From positions 62,001 to 126,000 of the forward strand of contig CAJPFG010000026.1 of the NCBI GenBank assembly GCA_905339235.1: DNA of 64,000 nt. Reading direction: 5' to 3'. The translations under genes were made by a program, and so were the position numbers. The DNA comes from Phycisphaerales bacterium. GTDB taxonomy: Bacteria > Planctomycetota > Phycisphaerae > Phycisphaerales > UBA1924. The notes below the pieces were generated by a model that saw only the letters and a list, made by a program, of their open reading frames with translations, ran no database searches and was not told where the DNA came from. Below are positions 26,306 through 34,078 of this stretch, one piece after another (within the stretch, counting starts at the first letter, position 1; every line of letters starts with the position of its first letter).

Positions 26306-26767
26306 TCAGTATCCCTGGCGGACACGGATCTGGATGGACTGGTCCTTCTCGACGTGCTCGTCGATGACGGCGTAGTTGCGTTTCTTGAGCTCCGTGATCA
26401 GCTTGTGGTACGCGAACTGCTGGACCACGCGCCCGGCCACCTCCTGGCCGATGCGTTCCAGTTCGGCCTTGGAGTGCTTCTCGCCCAGGACGCAGAGCTT
26501 GAGCGAGCCGTCGTGGTCGCGCTCGAAGACGATCTCGACGTCGCCCTGGCGGATGACGATGCGCTCGGAGCCCATCTCGTCCTCGAGGATCTCGCTCTCG
26601 GGGATTTCGGTCTGGACTTTCCGTCGCGTCGGCTGTTGCGATTCGAGCTCGAGCCTTTCGGGCGCGACGATGTTGAAGCCCATGGAGGCCGCCACGCCCG
26701 CGACGGCCGCGGCGATGGAGGGCCAGGCTCCGATGACGATGGGAGTGAGGACGCAGACGCTGCTCAT
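26306..26767 (-). CDS. Ycf35-like (DUF1257) protein
   Basis: 153 residues. The C-terminal half (QQFAYHKLITELKKRNYAV then IDEHVEKDQSIQIRVRQ) is clearly the Ycf35/DUF1257 signature, which in plastid and cyanobacterial proteins reads QRYAYHxxMxExKKQGFNVV. RIVIRQGDVEIVFERDHDGS corresponds to the preceding beta strands. The N-terminus (CVLTPIVIGAWPSIAAAVAG) is Ala-rich and hydrophobic and unlike the usual MSHF start. It sits between the Ycf46-like and DUF2997 genes. Biochemical function is not established for the family. Confidence 0.8.
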   Translation of the reverse strand: MSSVCVLTPIVIGAWPSIAAAVAGVAASMGFNIVAPERLELESQQPTRRKVQTEIPESEILEDEMGSERIVIRQGDVEIVFERDHDGSLKLCVLGEKHSKAELERIGQEVAGRVVQQFAYHKLITELKKRNYAVIDEHVEKDQSIQIRVRQGY

Positions 26768-26781
26768 GGGTGCTTCCTTGT

Positions 26782-28497
26782 TCAGCCAATCTCAAGTTTG
26801 CGCCCGCCGGAACGGGTGGGCTCGGCTTCGACGGTGCGGGTGGAGGCCAGGCGGGCGCGGCCGTCGGCCCAGCCGCGGAGACCCTCGATGCGTTCGCTCA
26901 TGGTGCGGGAAAGCGGGACAGTCTGGGTGATGTTGCGGAGGATGTCGTCGGAGGTGAGGTCGCGGCCGAGATAGAAGGCGTCGTAGAGGGCGCTGATGAC
27001 GGCTTGTTCGATCTCGGCGCCGCTGAAGCCAGGGGCGGCCGCGGCCAGATGCTCGGTATCGATCACCCCGGCGTCGCGCTTGCGCTTGGCGATGTGGATC
27101 TCGAAGATCCGCCGGCGTTCTTCCTGATTGGGCAGGTCCACGAAGAAGATCTCATCGAGGCGGCCTTTGCGGAGCAGTTCGGGCGGGAGGTGGGATATGT
27201 CGTTGGCCGTTGCGAGCACGAATACGGGTTTGCTCTTCTCGCTCAGCCAGGTCAGGAACGTGCTCATCACGCGGGCGGTGGTGCCCCCGTCGGCCCCGGC
27301 GGAGCCGGAAGAACCCGCGAACGCCTTGTCGATCTCGTCGATCCAGAGGATGGCTGGGGCGATGCTCTCGGCCACCGCGATGGCGCGGCGGATGTTCTGC
27401 TCGGAACTCCCCACCAGGCTCGCGAACATCCGCCCCATGTCGAAGCGCAGGAGCGGCATGTTCCACTCGCGGCTGACGGCCTTGGCGCACAGGCTCTTGC
27501 CGCACCCCTGCACGCCCACAAGCAGGACGCCCTTGGGGGCCGGGAGCCCGAACTTCTGGGCCTCGTCGGTGAAGGCCATGGCGCGGCGCTTGAGCCACTC
27601 CTTGAGCTGGTCCAGCCCGCCGACATCGTCGAGCGCGTCGGAAGCCTCGTAGTACTCCAGAAGCCCGCTCTTGCGGATGATCTGCTGCTTCTCGGCGAAG
27701 ACCGTGGAGACATCCTCGCCGTTGAGGGTGCCGTCGTTCACGAGCGTCTTGGCGAAGACGTTCTCGGCCTCCTGGAGCGTCAGGCCGCCCGCGGCCCGCA
27801 CGAGCGCCTCGCGCCCCTTGGTGTGGAGGTCTACGCGGATCGAGGCGTGCTGCGCGACGTCCTTGATGATGCGGTCCAGCAGCGAGTCGATCTGGGCCGG
27901 GGTCGGGAGTGAGAAGTCCACCACCGTGACGTCCTTCTGCAGCTCCGGGGCCATCTCCATGAGCGGTGAGCAGATGACCAGCGTCTTGTAGCTGTCGGCC
28001 AGGGCCCGAGCCACCTCGCGGACCTTGCGGATGATCGGGCGGTTGCAGGCGATCTCGGGCCGCAGGAAGGCGTTGAGGTCGTTGAACAGGTAGATCGCGG
28101 CCTCCTTGTGCTGGATGACGACCTCCAGCGCTTCGATGGGGTCGGTGACGGCGCGCTTCTTGCCGGGGGCCTGCCCCTCCACGGTGCTCGCCTCGCGGAT
28201 TCCTTCGGTGATGGACCAGACGTGCAGTTGCTTGTTGCGGCGGGCCGCGATGGCCTGCAAATGCTGCTCCACCCGGGCCTCCTCCCAACTCACCACGTAG
28301 AGCACGGGGTAACGGGCGCGGACCAGGAGCTCGATCTGATCGCCCAGGGCCGGAATTGCCATGGGCAGGTCGCGCGGTGTGGATGGGGCGCACGTGATGC
28401 AGGGCTCGGGCCGCGCCTCTCGCGGCTCAGGGGAACTCTGCGGCCTGGAAGGGGCGGGGTGCGATCGGGCCAATCCGTTTCCGGGAAGAGCGGTCAT
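26782..28497 (-). CDS. Ycf46-like AAA+ ATPase
   Basis: 571 residues. The N-terminal domain ([41 protein letters not shown]) and linker are characteristic of Ycf46. The AAA+ core has Walker A GVQGCGKS (about 328-335), Walker [12 protein letters not shown], sensor LATANDIS and the RKGRLDE arginine-finger region. Start at 28497 overlaps the upstream gene as ATGA; this adds a 45-residue Pro-rich leader before MAIPALGDQ, which is the alternative start (28362). Ycf46 is conserved in cyanobacteria and red-algal plastids with proposed roles in photosynthesis or carbon uptake; in a planctomycete it must do something else. A remodelling ATPase acting on the neighbouring proteins is inferred. Confidence 0.88.
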   Translation of the reverse strand: MTALPGNGLARSHPAPSRPQSSPEPREARPEPCITCAPSTPRDLPMAIPALGDQIELLVRARYPVLYVVSWEEARVEQHLQAIAARRNKQLHVWSITEGIREASTVEGQAPGKKRAVTDPIEALEVVIQHKEAAIYLFNDLNAFLRPEIACNRPIIRKVREVARALADSYKTLVICSPLMEMAPELQKDVTVVDFSLPTPAQIDSLLDRIIKDVAQHASIRVDLHTKGREALVRAAGGLTLQEAENVFAKTLVNDGTLNGEDVSTVFAEKQQIIRKSGLLEYYEASDALDDVGGLDQLKEWLKRRAMAFTDEAQKFGLPAPKGVLLVGVQGCGKSLCAKAVSREWNMPLLRFDMGRMFASLVGSSEQNIRRAIAVAESIAPAILWIDEIDKAFAGSSGSAGADGGTTARVMSTFLTWLSEKSKPVFVLATANDISHLPPELLRKGRLDEIFFVDLPNQEERRRIFEIHIAKRKRDAGVIDTEHLAAAAPGFSGAEIEQAVISALYDAFYLGRDLTSDDILRNITQTVPLSRTMSERIEGLRGWADGRARLASTRTVEAEPTRSGGRKLEIG

Positions 28498-28709
28498 GGC
28501 TGGGATGCCTTTCTTGCGAGAATGGCCGCGCGGCGGGCGAGATCCGGGTCCTGGGGGGCCAGCGCGGCGGCGATGGGCACGAAATCGGGTGGAATGTCGT
28601 GGAGGTACACACTCCCGTCGGGCGCGAGTCGGATGGTGATGACCAGGTCTCGTCCTTCGGCGTCGGAACAGAGCATGGGTCGAGCGGTTGCGGCGGGAGG
28701 GGTGCTCAT
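28494..28709 (-). CDS. Small protein coupled to the Ycf46-like gene
   Basis: 71 residues (starts MSTPPAATARPMLCSDAEGR, then DLVITIRLAPDGSVYLHDIP). It has ATGA overlaps at both ends, with the radical SAM gene upstream and the AAA gene downstream, which argues for a real gene. The middle suggests a short beta hairpin and the end is helical (DPDLARRAAILARKA). No family recognised. Confidence 0.7.
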   Translation of the reverse strand: MSTPPAATARPMLCSDAEGRDLVITIRLAPDGSVYLHDIPPDFVPIAAALAPQDPDLARRAAILARKASQP

Positions 28710-29572
28710 GCGCAGATCTCCTTGCGCGCTGAGACTTGCAGCCGAACGAGCACCTCGCGGGCGGCCGCGCGGTCTCCGGCGTCGAGTGTGCGGGTGAGTT
28801 CCGGATTGCGACGGCCTTCCGCGGCCCGCCACGCGGGGACGTATCCCTCCATGACGTTGAAGGGGACATCCGGGAGGTGCTCGGCCATCCAGGCCGCGAC
28901 GGGCTTGAAACAGCATTCCAGGTGCCCCGGCATCAGCAGGTGGCGGACCATCAGGCGGGCGCCGCCGGCCCGCTGCCGCGCGGCGTGGAGCAGGTTTCGC
29001 GTGACGACCTCGACGTAGCGATCCACCCCGGCGATCCGGTCCGCGCAGGTATCGTTCCCGAACTTGAAGTCGGCGAGGTAGATTCCCACCGCACCGTCCA
29101 GCAGGTCGAGGACTTCCGGGGTCATGTAGAAGTTGGAGTTGAGGATGAGGGGGAGGGGCCGCGGGGCCGCGGCGGCCAGTTCGAGGATGGTGTGGAGGTG
29201 GAGGCTGGGCTCACCGCCGAGGAGGTTGATGGTGGTGGCTCCCTGATCAACCTGGCGGCCGCACTCGGCGGCGAGGGCCTCGGGGTCCACCCGCTCGCCG
29301 CGGATGGGGTCGAAGCAGGTGGGCGCCTGGACACAGAACGCACACCGAAAGTTGCAGCCGGCGAAGTAGACCATGTAGCTGGGGATGAGGTCGAGCTCTT
29401 CCGCGTAGCTGAGATGCCGCTTGAAGCAGTGGGTTTCGGCTCCCAGGCCGCAGGGGGCCGGCTGGCCGGCGAGGCGATCGACCCCGCAGCGGCGCTCGCA
29501 GAGCGTGCAGGACCGGAGCGAGGATTTCGTTTGATAGGCGCGTTCCAGGAGTTGTTCCCTCGTCAACGGCAA
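28706..29572 (-). CDS. Radical SAM protein, PflX/COG1313-like
   Basis: 288 residues from a TTG at 29572 (GGAG 6 nt upstream); no ATG fits, and the longer open frame upstream is antisense to the integrase region. An N-terminal Cys cluster CTLCERRCGVDR and PAPCGLG resembles the PflX family. The SAM-radical CxxxCxxC is GCNFRCAFC (Cys73, 77, 80), followed by INLLGGEPSLH. PflX-like proteins are related to glycyl-radical activating enzymes, but no glycyl-radical enzyme is visible here. First gene of the eight-gene leftward operon, overlapping the 71-aa gene by 4 nt. It may modify one of the small operon proteins; inference. Confidence 0.82.
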   Translation of the reverse strand: MPLTREQLLERAYQTKSSLRSCTLCERRCGVDRLAGQPAPCGLGAETHCFKRHLSYAEELDLIPSYMVYFAGCNFRCAFCVQAPTCFDPIRGERVDPEALAAECGRQVDQGATTINLLGGEPSLHLHTILELAAAAPRPLPLILNSNFYMTPEVLDLLDGAVGIYLADFKFGNDTCADRIAGVDRYVEVVTRNLLHAARQRAGGARLMVRHLLMPGHLECCFKPVAAWMAEHLPDVPFNVMEGYVPAWRAAEGRRNPELTRTLDAGDRAAAREVLVRLQVSARKEICA

Positions 29573-29631
29573 ACCGGGCTCCAGGGCCGAGGGTGATACC
29601 GGGGGGGAGGAAGGGGGGTTGCAGCTCGGAC

Positions 29632-30290
29632 CTAGATTCTGGTGGCTTCCCGGCTGCAATCGGTGCTCGAATCCAGCCGCCTCCGAATGTCTGTGGCTGC
29701 CTTCCTCGCTTGCTCGGGGTCGTCGTAGTACCGACTGCAGTGCGTCTTTCCTAGCGAGTAAACGCGGGCGTAGTACTTTCGCTTCTCGGGATGGAGGCTC
29801 ACGTTGAGGACACCCGTTTGGCTCCGCCGAGTCACCCGCTGAACCCAAGGCGGATTCGCGTCCGACCATTCTGGATTGCCCGACTGCGTGAACAGGCACT
29901 CCGACGGATCAAGATCCCATGCTGGTCCCAAGAAGGGCAGCTGTGCCCTGAAACGGTCCAAACTGGCCCACATTCGATCCCAGTTGCGGTTGGCGTAGTG
30001 CTTGTTGAGGCCGGGCTCCTGGTGGGCCAGGTACATCTCGCTCTCCTCGAGCCCGCCGATTCGCTTGATCGCATCCGCCCCGGTCTTGCGCAGGAACCGG
30101 AAGCCCAGCCACCGGCTCAAGCCCGACCGCGGTACAAGTGTCTGCCAGACTCGGTCAACCGCATCGCGGCGGTCGCGCTCGTTGACCTCTACCAGCGGAT
30201 TGCCGGCGAGGGTGAGCAGCCAACGGCGGGATTCGTTGGCCGGCGCCTTGTGACGCCGAAGGAGCGTCGCGGTCTCCGGCCACAGGCCGT
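29632..30290 (-). pseudogene. Tyrosine integrase remnant, C-terminal part
   Basis: Leftward from about 30290 the frame encodes LWPETATLLRRHK, DAVDRVWQTLVPR, WLGFRFLRKTGADAIKRIGG and LAHQEPGLNKHYANRNWDRM. These contain the LRKTGA (second catalytic Arg), the His box and the catalytic Tyr of tyrosine recombinases. A C-terminal stretch (HPEKRKYYARVYSLG, YYDDPEQARKAATDIRRRL) resembles an AP2-type DNA-binding domain. The N-terminal domain and first catalytic Arg are missing: the frame meets the other integrase head-to-head near 30290. Confidence 0.7.
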
Positions 30291-30333
30291 CGCGTTCAAG
30301 TCGCGCATCGAGGGACTTCTCGCCGCCGGCATC

Positions 30334-31485
30334 ATGGGGGAAATCCGAAAGGAGCTGGCGGAATGGGTCGCCGACCTCGACGACCGCACCCACGGCAAGC
30401 TCGCTCGCACCGGCCTGCTCATCCCGAGGGAGCACCTCAACCCCACGCTCCAGTCACTGCTCGACCACTACTTCGACACGCTCGTGGTGAAAGAGAGCAC
30501 CAGGACGGCGTACAAGCAGGCCCGCGACGAGCTCGAGGAGCACTTCGGCCCGGACCGCCGACTCTCCCAGATCACGAATCTGGAGGCCGGCTGCTGGCGG
30601 CAGCACCTCATCGCGGTGAAGTACGCTCCGGCCACGGTGGCGAAGTTTGTGCGGATCGCCCGCCAGATCTTCAAGCGCGGTGTGCGCTGGCGGATGATCT
30701 CCGCGAGCCCCTTCGATGGCATCAAGGCCGGGTCGCAGCGGAACCCGGACCGCCTGGTGTTCGTGCCTCGGGGGCTGATCGAAGCGGTCTTGGCGGCGTG
30801 CTCCAGCCCGGAATGGCGGGCAATGATCGCTCTGAGCCGCTACGGCGCCCTGCGAGTACCTTCCGAAGTCCTGGCCCTCAAATGGGACCACATTGACTGG
30901 GAGCGCGGTCGGATTACCGTGCCATGTCCGAAGACCGCCGGGCACGCCGGCCGGGAGTCACGAGTGATCCCCATGTTCCCCGAGCTCAAGCCTCATCTGC
31001 TCTCCGCGTTCTCCGCCGCTCCGGATGGGGCGGAGTACGTCATCGCGAAGTACCGGGACGCCGGGACGAACTTGCGGACCGAGTTCGAGCGTCTGATCGC
31101 CCGTGCTGGCGCCCAGGCGTGGCCGCGGCTCTGGCAGAATCTGAGGGCCTCCCGAGCCACAGAGCTCGCCCAGGAGAACGCAGGCCATGTCGCCGCGGCC
31201 TGGTGTGGCCATACCGAAGCGATCGCGATGGGGCACTACCGACAAGTGCGTGATGAGGACTTCGAGCGTGCGATCAACGGGGGCCAAAAAGCGGCGCAGA
31301 ATCCTGCGCATTCTGGGCAAGCACAGCCGCACACGGATCAACCGAACGGGCAAGAATCAGAATCGGATGGCGGTGAGAAAGTGCCTTCTGTGAAGGCCGA
31401 TGCTACGCATGCGCGGAGGTGCGCGATGAGGGGACCATCAGCGCAGACCTCGAAACAGTGGGCGCAACAGGACTCGAACCTGTGA
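30334..31485 (+). CDS. Tyrosine integrase, N-terminally truncated, ending inside tRNA-Val
   Basis: 383 residues if started at the ATG at 30334; the frame is open back to 29791, but the part before about 30294 is antisense to the other integrase remnant. It begins in the middle of the usual N-terminal region (LAEWVADLDDRTHGKLARTG), so the arm-binding domain is lost. The core-binding domain (DELEEHFGPDRRLSQITN) and catalytic domain are complete: Arg in ALRVPSEVLALKW, Arg in LWQNLRASRATEL, a GHT box and Tyr in MGHYRQVRD. The C-terminus ends KQWAQQDSNL because the frame runs into the antisense of the tRNA-Val; the TGA lies in the T-arm. Activity is doubtful without the N-terminal domain. Confidence 0.75.
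   Translation: MGEIRKELAEWVADLDDRTHGKLARTGLLIPREHLNPTLQSLLDHYFDTLVVKESTRTAYKQARDELEEHFGPDRRLSQITNLEAGCWRQHLIAVKYAPATVAKFVRIARQIFKRGVRWRMISASPFDGIKAGSQRNPDRLVFVPRGLIEAVLAACSSPEWRAMIALSRYGALRVPSEVLALKWDHIDWERGRITVPCPKTAGHAGRESRVIPMFPELKPHLLSAFSAAPDGAEYVIAKYRDAGTNLRTEFERLIARAGAQAWPRLWQNLRASRATELAQENAGHVAAAWCGHTEAIAMGHYRQVRDEDFERAINGGQKAAQNPAHSGQAQPHTDQPNGQESESDGGEKVPSVKADATHARRCAMRGPSAQTSKQWAQQDSNL
31457..31478 (+). repeat. Right direct repeat (putative attachment site) within tRNA-Val
   Basis: Exact copy of 7357-7378, covering the 3'-terminal 20 nt of the tRNA-Val gene plus 2 nt beyond. It also contains codons near the 3' end of the integrase frame. Confidence 0.75.
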
Positions 31486-31532
31486 CCTCGGCTATGTGAC
31501 AGCCGCGCTCTAGCCAACTGAGCTACGCGCCC
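31459..31532 (-). tRNA. tRNA-Val (anticodon CAC)
   Basis: 74 nt on the minus strand. Acceptor GGGCGCG pairs with TGCGCCC (one G-T), D-arm GCTC/GAGC, anticodon stem CGGCT/AGCCG with loop GTCACAT giving anticodon CAC, T-arm ACAGG/CCTGT with loop TTCGAGT, and discriminator A. CCA is not encoded. Reads valine GTG codons. The 3' end overlaps the integrase stop region and the right repeat. Confidence 0.95.
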
Positions 31533-31599
31533 GAGCAGGTCGAGGGTAGGCGCGCGCGAGCGGGTTTGGCGAGAGGGTGGTTCTTCGCGCAGACCTAGT

Positions 31600-31911
31600 G
31601 CCGGGCTCTCGCTCGGTGGATTCGCGTTTGATGGGGTCTTCGAGGCAAGTTCCGGGGGCGATTTCTGGTACAACAACCGGCGCGTCGATCTTTTCGGCAT
31701 CTCCGGCGTCCCGAACAACCCGCTGTTCGGATTCCGCGTCACCCCGGTGTTCAAGCCCGGCTCCGGCTCGTACCAGGCGGCAACCGTCGGCAGCAACTAC
31801 GCGACGAGCGGAACACTCAGGTACGACATGGTCACGGTCAACACGCCCGCTCCCGGCGCCCTGGCGCTCATGGCCCTCGGCGGCGCGGTGATCGCCCGTC
31901 GCCGCCGGTAA
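31600..31911 (+). pseudogene. 5'-truncated PEP-CTERM-type exported protein
   Basis: 103 codons without a start codon or signal peptide. The frame encodes a beta-rich C-terminal domain (GGDFWYNNRRVDLFGISG, FGFRVTPVFKPGSGSYQ) and a PEP-CTERM-like end (PAPGALALMALGGAVIARRR). The tRNA-Val gene starts only 68 bp upstream, so the gene's 5' part is gone. Its terminator (31939-31980) is retained. Confidence 0.7.
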
Positions 31912-31938
31912 ACCGACCTCCAACTTGAAACGCAAACG

Positions 31939-31980
31939 CGACATTGCCCCGGCGTACGTGTGCCGGGGCGTGTCGTTTTC
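31939..31980 (+). terminator. Rho-independent terminator after the truncated PEP-CTERM gene
   Basis: An 8-bp inner stem GCCCCGGC/GCCGGGGC is extended by an outer CGACA/TGTCG after a small bulge, followed by TTTTC. It ends just before the cinA -10 box. Confidence 0.8.
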
Positions 31981-31986
31981 GCACGA

Positions 31987-31992
31987 TACCCT
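31987..31992 (+). promoter_or_regulatory. -10 box of cinA
   Basis: TACCCT ends 7 nt before A of the ATG at 31999; spacing suits a leaderless transcript. Confidence 0.5.
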
Positions 31993-31998
31993 CGGATG

Positions 31999-33312
31999 AT
32001 GCCCCACGAACACACCACCGCCGCCATTCTCTCCGTCGGCGATGAGATTACGCTCGGACAGACGCTCGACACCAATGGTCCATGGCTGGCTCAGCGCCTT
32101 CGAGACATCGGAATCGTGCCCGTCGAGCATGTCACTGTGCCCGACAACCTCGCTCGCCACGCCGCGGCTCTGCGCCGGCTGGGGCACGAGGTCGATCTCA
32201 TCATCTGCACCGGTGGCCTGGGCCCCACCGCCGACGATCTCACCCGCCAGGCGATGGCGCAGGCGTCCGACGACTCGCTCGTGGAGGACCCGCTCGCGCT
32301 CGCTCAGGTCGAGGCTTTTTTCGCCGCTCGCGCAAGAGAAATGCCGACGATCAACCGGGGCCAGGCGCATCGCCCCAGCCGCGGACGGACGCTTCCGAAC
32401 CTCAACGGCACCGCGCCGGGACTGCACGGCACGATCGGCACGGCAGAAGTGTTCTGCCTGCCCGGACCGCCGGGCGAAATGAAACCGATGTTCGAGCATC
32501 ACGTGCTGCCACGGCTGAATCCGCCTTCGGGACGGATCGTTCGAACGCGCGTCCTTCATTGCTTTGGGATCGGAGAATCCGATCTGGCCACGCGCCTGGG
32601 CAATCTCATGGACCGCACCCGCTCACCGCTGGTCGGCACGACCGCCAGCGGGGGCGTGGTGAGCATCCGGCTGCGATACGAGGGACCCGCGCCGGCGGTC
32701 GAGGCCGAGGCGCTGCTCGACACCTGCGAGCACGAAGCGCGATCCCTCGCGGGGGAGTTCGTGTTCGGCGCCGGCGAGGATCGCCTGAGCGCCGTAGTGC
32801 TGCGCCTGCTCCGCGAGCGCGGCGAGACACTCGCGTGCGTGGAGAGTTGCACGGGCGGGCTGCTGGAAGCGATGATCACGGAAACTCCCGGTTCATCAGC
32901 AGCGTTTGTGGGCGGGCTGGTGACCTACGCGAACGAAGCCAAAACCGAACTCGCGGGTGTGCCCGCCGCCGTACTCGAGTTCCCCGGCCCCGGCGCGGTG
33001 AGCGCCGAGTGCGCCTTGGAGATGGCCGCCGGCGGTATGGATCGCTTGAAGGCTTCGCATTGTCTGGCCATCACCGGCATCGCCGGTCCGGAAGGCGCGG
33101 TGGCCGCGACCACCAACCGGGCGGCCAAGCCCGTCGGGACCGTTTTCATCGCCCGCACATCCCGCGCGGCCGGGCCCGACGCCCGGCGATTCCAGTTTCC
33201 GGGAGATCGGTCTTCCGTGAGATCCTGGGCCGCGGTCAGCGCGCTGGGCATGCTCCGCCAGCACCTCGCCGGCCTGCCGCTGGTCCGCGTGCTGAGACAG
33301 GTCGAGCCGTAG
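31999..33312 (+). CDS. cinA: CinA-like protein (nicotinamide-nucleotide amidase/ADP-ribose pyrophosphatase)
   Basis: 437 residues, full-length for CinA. The N-terminal MoCF-like COG1058 domain has ILSVGDEITLGQTLDTNGPW and ICTGGLGPTADDLTRQA; the C-terminal amidase domain has CVESCTGGLLEAMITETPGS, GGLVTYANEAKTELAGVP and AITGIAGPEG. CinA proteins recycle pyridine nucleotides (NMN deamidation) and hydrolyse ADP-ribose. The second of two tandem ATGs (31996, 31999) was chosen because a -10 box places transcription initiation there. Converges on the 33316-34059 gene, with stops 3 bp apart. Confidence 0.93.
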   Translation: MPHEHTTAAILSVGDEITLGQTLDTNGPWLAQRLRDIGIVPVEHVTVPDNLARHAAALRRLGHEVDLIICTGGLGPTADDLTRQAMAQASDDSLVEDPLALAQVEAFFAARAREMPTINRGQAHRPSRGRTLPNLNGTAPGLHGTIGTAEVFCLPGPPGEMKPMFEHHVLPRLNPPSGRIVRTRVLHCFGIGESDLATRLGNLMDRTRSPLVGTTASGGVVSIRLRYEGPAPAVEAEALLDTCEHEARSLAGEFVFGAGEDRLSAVVLRLLRERGETLACVESCTGGLLEAMITETPGSSAAFVGGLVTYANEAKTELAGVPAAVLEFPGPGAVSAECALEMAAGGMDRLKASHCLAITGIAGPEGAVAATTNRAAKPVGTVFIARTSRAAGPDARRFQFPGDRSSVRSWAAVSALGMLRQHLAGLPLVRVLRQVEP

Positions 33313-33315
33313 CGG

Positions 33316-34059
33316 TCAGGGCAGTTTCTGGTCCTTGAGGTCTACGACGATGAGGACTTTCTTGATCTCCGTGCGAACGAACAGCCTGATTTTCTGACCC
33401 GGCTCGAGGGGCTCGATGTCGAAAGAGGCCATGTCGTCGGAATACGAGATCGAATACCCGGCCGGCTCGGCGCCCTCCGCGGCGGGCACGATCGACTCGA
33501 TCAGTTCCCTGGCCGCCGTCGGGCGAATTTCCATCGCCCCGCCGCCCTCGTCGTGCTTCTGGTAGCGGTACTCGGCCTTGGCCCCGGCCAGGGATGGATG
33601 GGTGAACTTGGTCCAATCGGAGGCCGCGTCCACGTCGTGCGACTCCACCCCCGTGAAGGTGGTAGCCTCGGCCTCCAGGTGCGCTGTGAACGTCTCCGCC
33701 GATCGTGCGGATTGGCCCAATCGCACGTGCAGCAGGCTCGCCTCGTCAAACCAGTCTTCGAACTTCATGTACTCCAGATCATCGAAGACGTTGGCGCGGA
33801 TCGGCGACAGGTCGGTGCCGGCGGAATCGCGGGCATCAATCTTCTCGGGTTGCTTGACGCCAAGGACCTTGCACCCTTTCGGCAGCGCGGCCACGAACGT
33901 GATTTCGATCCCCGGGCCCTCGCCGAAGCCGGGCCGCTCGTCGGCGGGTCGCATGTCGATCTCCCGCGTTTCGCGGATGGTCTGGAGTTTCAGCGCGAGC
34001 GGCTCGACTCCGGGCGCGGGGCCAAGCACGGCGGCGATCACGAGCATGGCTGGGATCAT
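33316..34059 (-). CDS. Exported protein of unknown function
   Basis: 247 residues; AAGGAGA precedes the ATG at 34059. A short signal peptide (MIPAMLVIAAVLGPAPG) precedes a beta-rich domain (GIEITFVAALPKGCKVLGVK, RLGQSARSAETFTAHLEAEA, GQKIRLFVRTEIKKVLIVVD). No family recognised. It lies 19 bp downstream of the SDR gene on the same strand and may be co-transcribed. Confidence 0.75.
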   Translation of the reverse strand: MIPAMLVIAAVLGPAPGVEPLALKLQTIRETREIDMRPADERPGFGEGPGIEITFVAALPKGCKVLGVKQPEKIDARDSAGTDLSPIRANVFDDLEYMKFEDWFDEASLLHVRLGQSARSAETFTAHLEAEATTFTGVESHDVDAASDWTKFTHPSLAGAKAEYRYQKHDEGGGAMEIRPTAARELIESIVPAAEGAEPAGYSISYSDDMASFDIEPLEPGQKIRLFVRTEIKKVLIVVDLKDQKLP

Positions 34060-34078
34060 CGGTTCTCCTTCTCGGTAG

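Larger units (their letters stand above)
7357..31478. mobile_element. Probable 24.1 kb integrative element at tRNA-Val(CAC)
   Basis: The 22 nt at 7357-7378 are repeated exactly, in the same orientation, at 31457-31478, where they include the last 20 nt of a tRNA-Val gene. The tRNA reads leftward, so its 3' end faces the enclosed DNA, which is the expected geometry for integration into a tRNA 3' end. A tyrosine-recombinase gene lies directly inside the tRNA-side repeat. Enclosed genes include paired signalling genes, a giant surface protein and an eight-gene operon not expected in a backbone. Both integrase pieces are truncated, so the element may be immobile. No replication or conjugation genes were seen. 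The alternative is that the left copy is the remnant of another tRNA-Val gene. Confidence 0.7.

Noticed and set aside
29573-29899. N-terminal extension of the radical SAM frame
   Set aside because: The extra ~109 residues are antisense to the integrase-remnant region and lack any relation to PflX-like proteins.
29791-30333. N-terminal extension of the plus-strand integrase frame
   Set aside because: It is antisense to the minus-strand integrase remnant; real integrase similarity starts near 30294.
29632-31485. Insertion-sequence transposase
   Set aside because: The catalytic motifs are those of tyrosine recombinases (Arg, His, Tyr), with no DDE motif and no terminal inverted repeats.
31585-31600. 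10-nt match GCGCAGACCT on both sides of the tRNA
   Set aside because: Too short and in non-corresponding positions to be an attachment site; probably chance.
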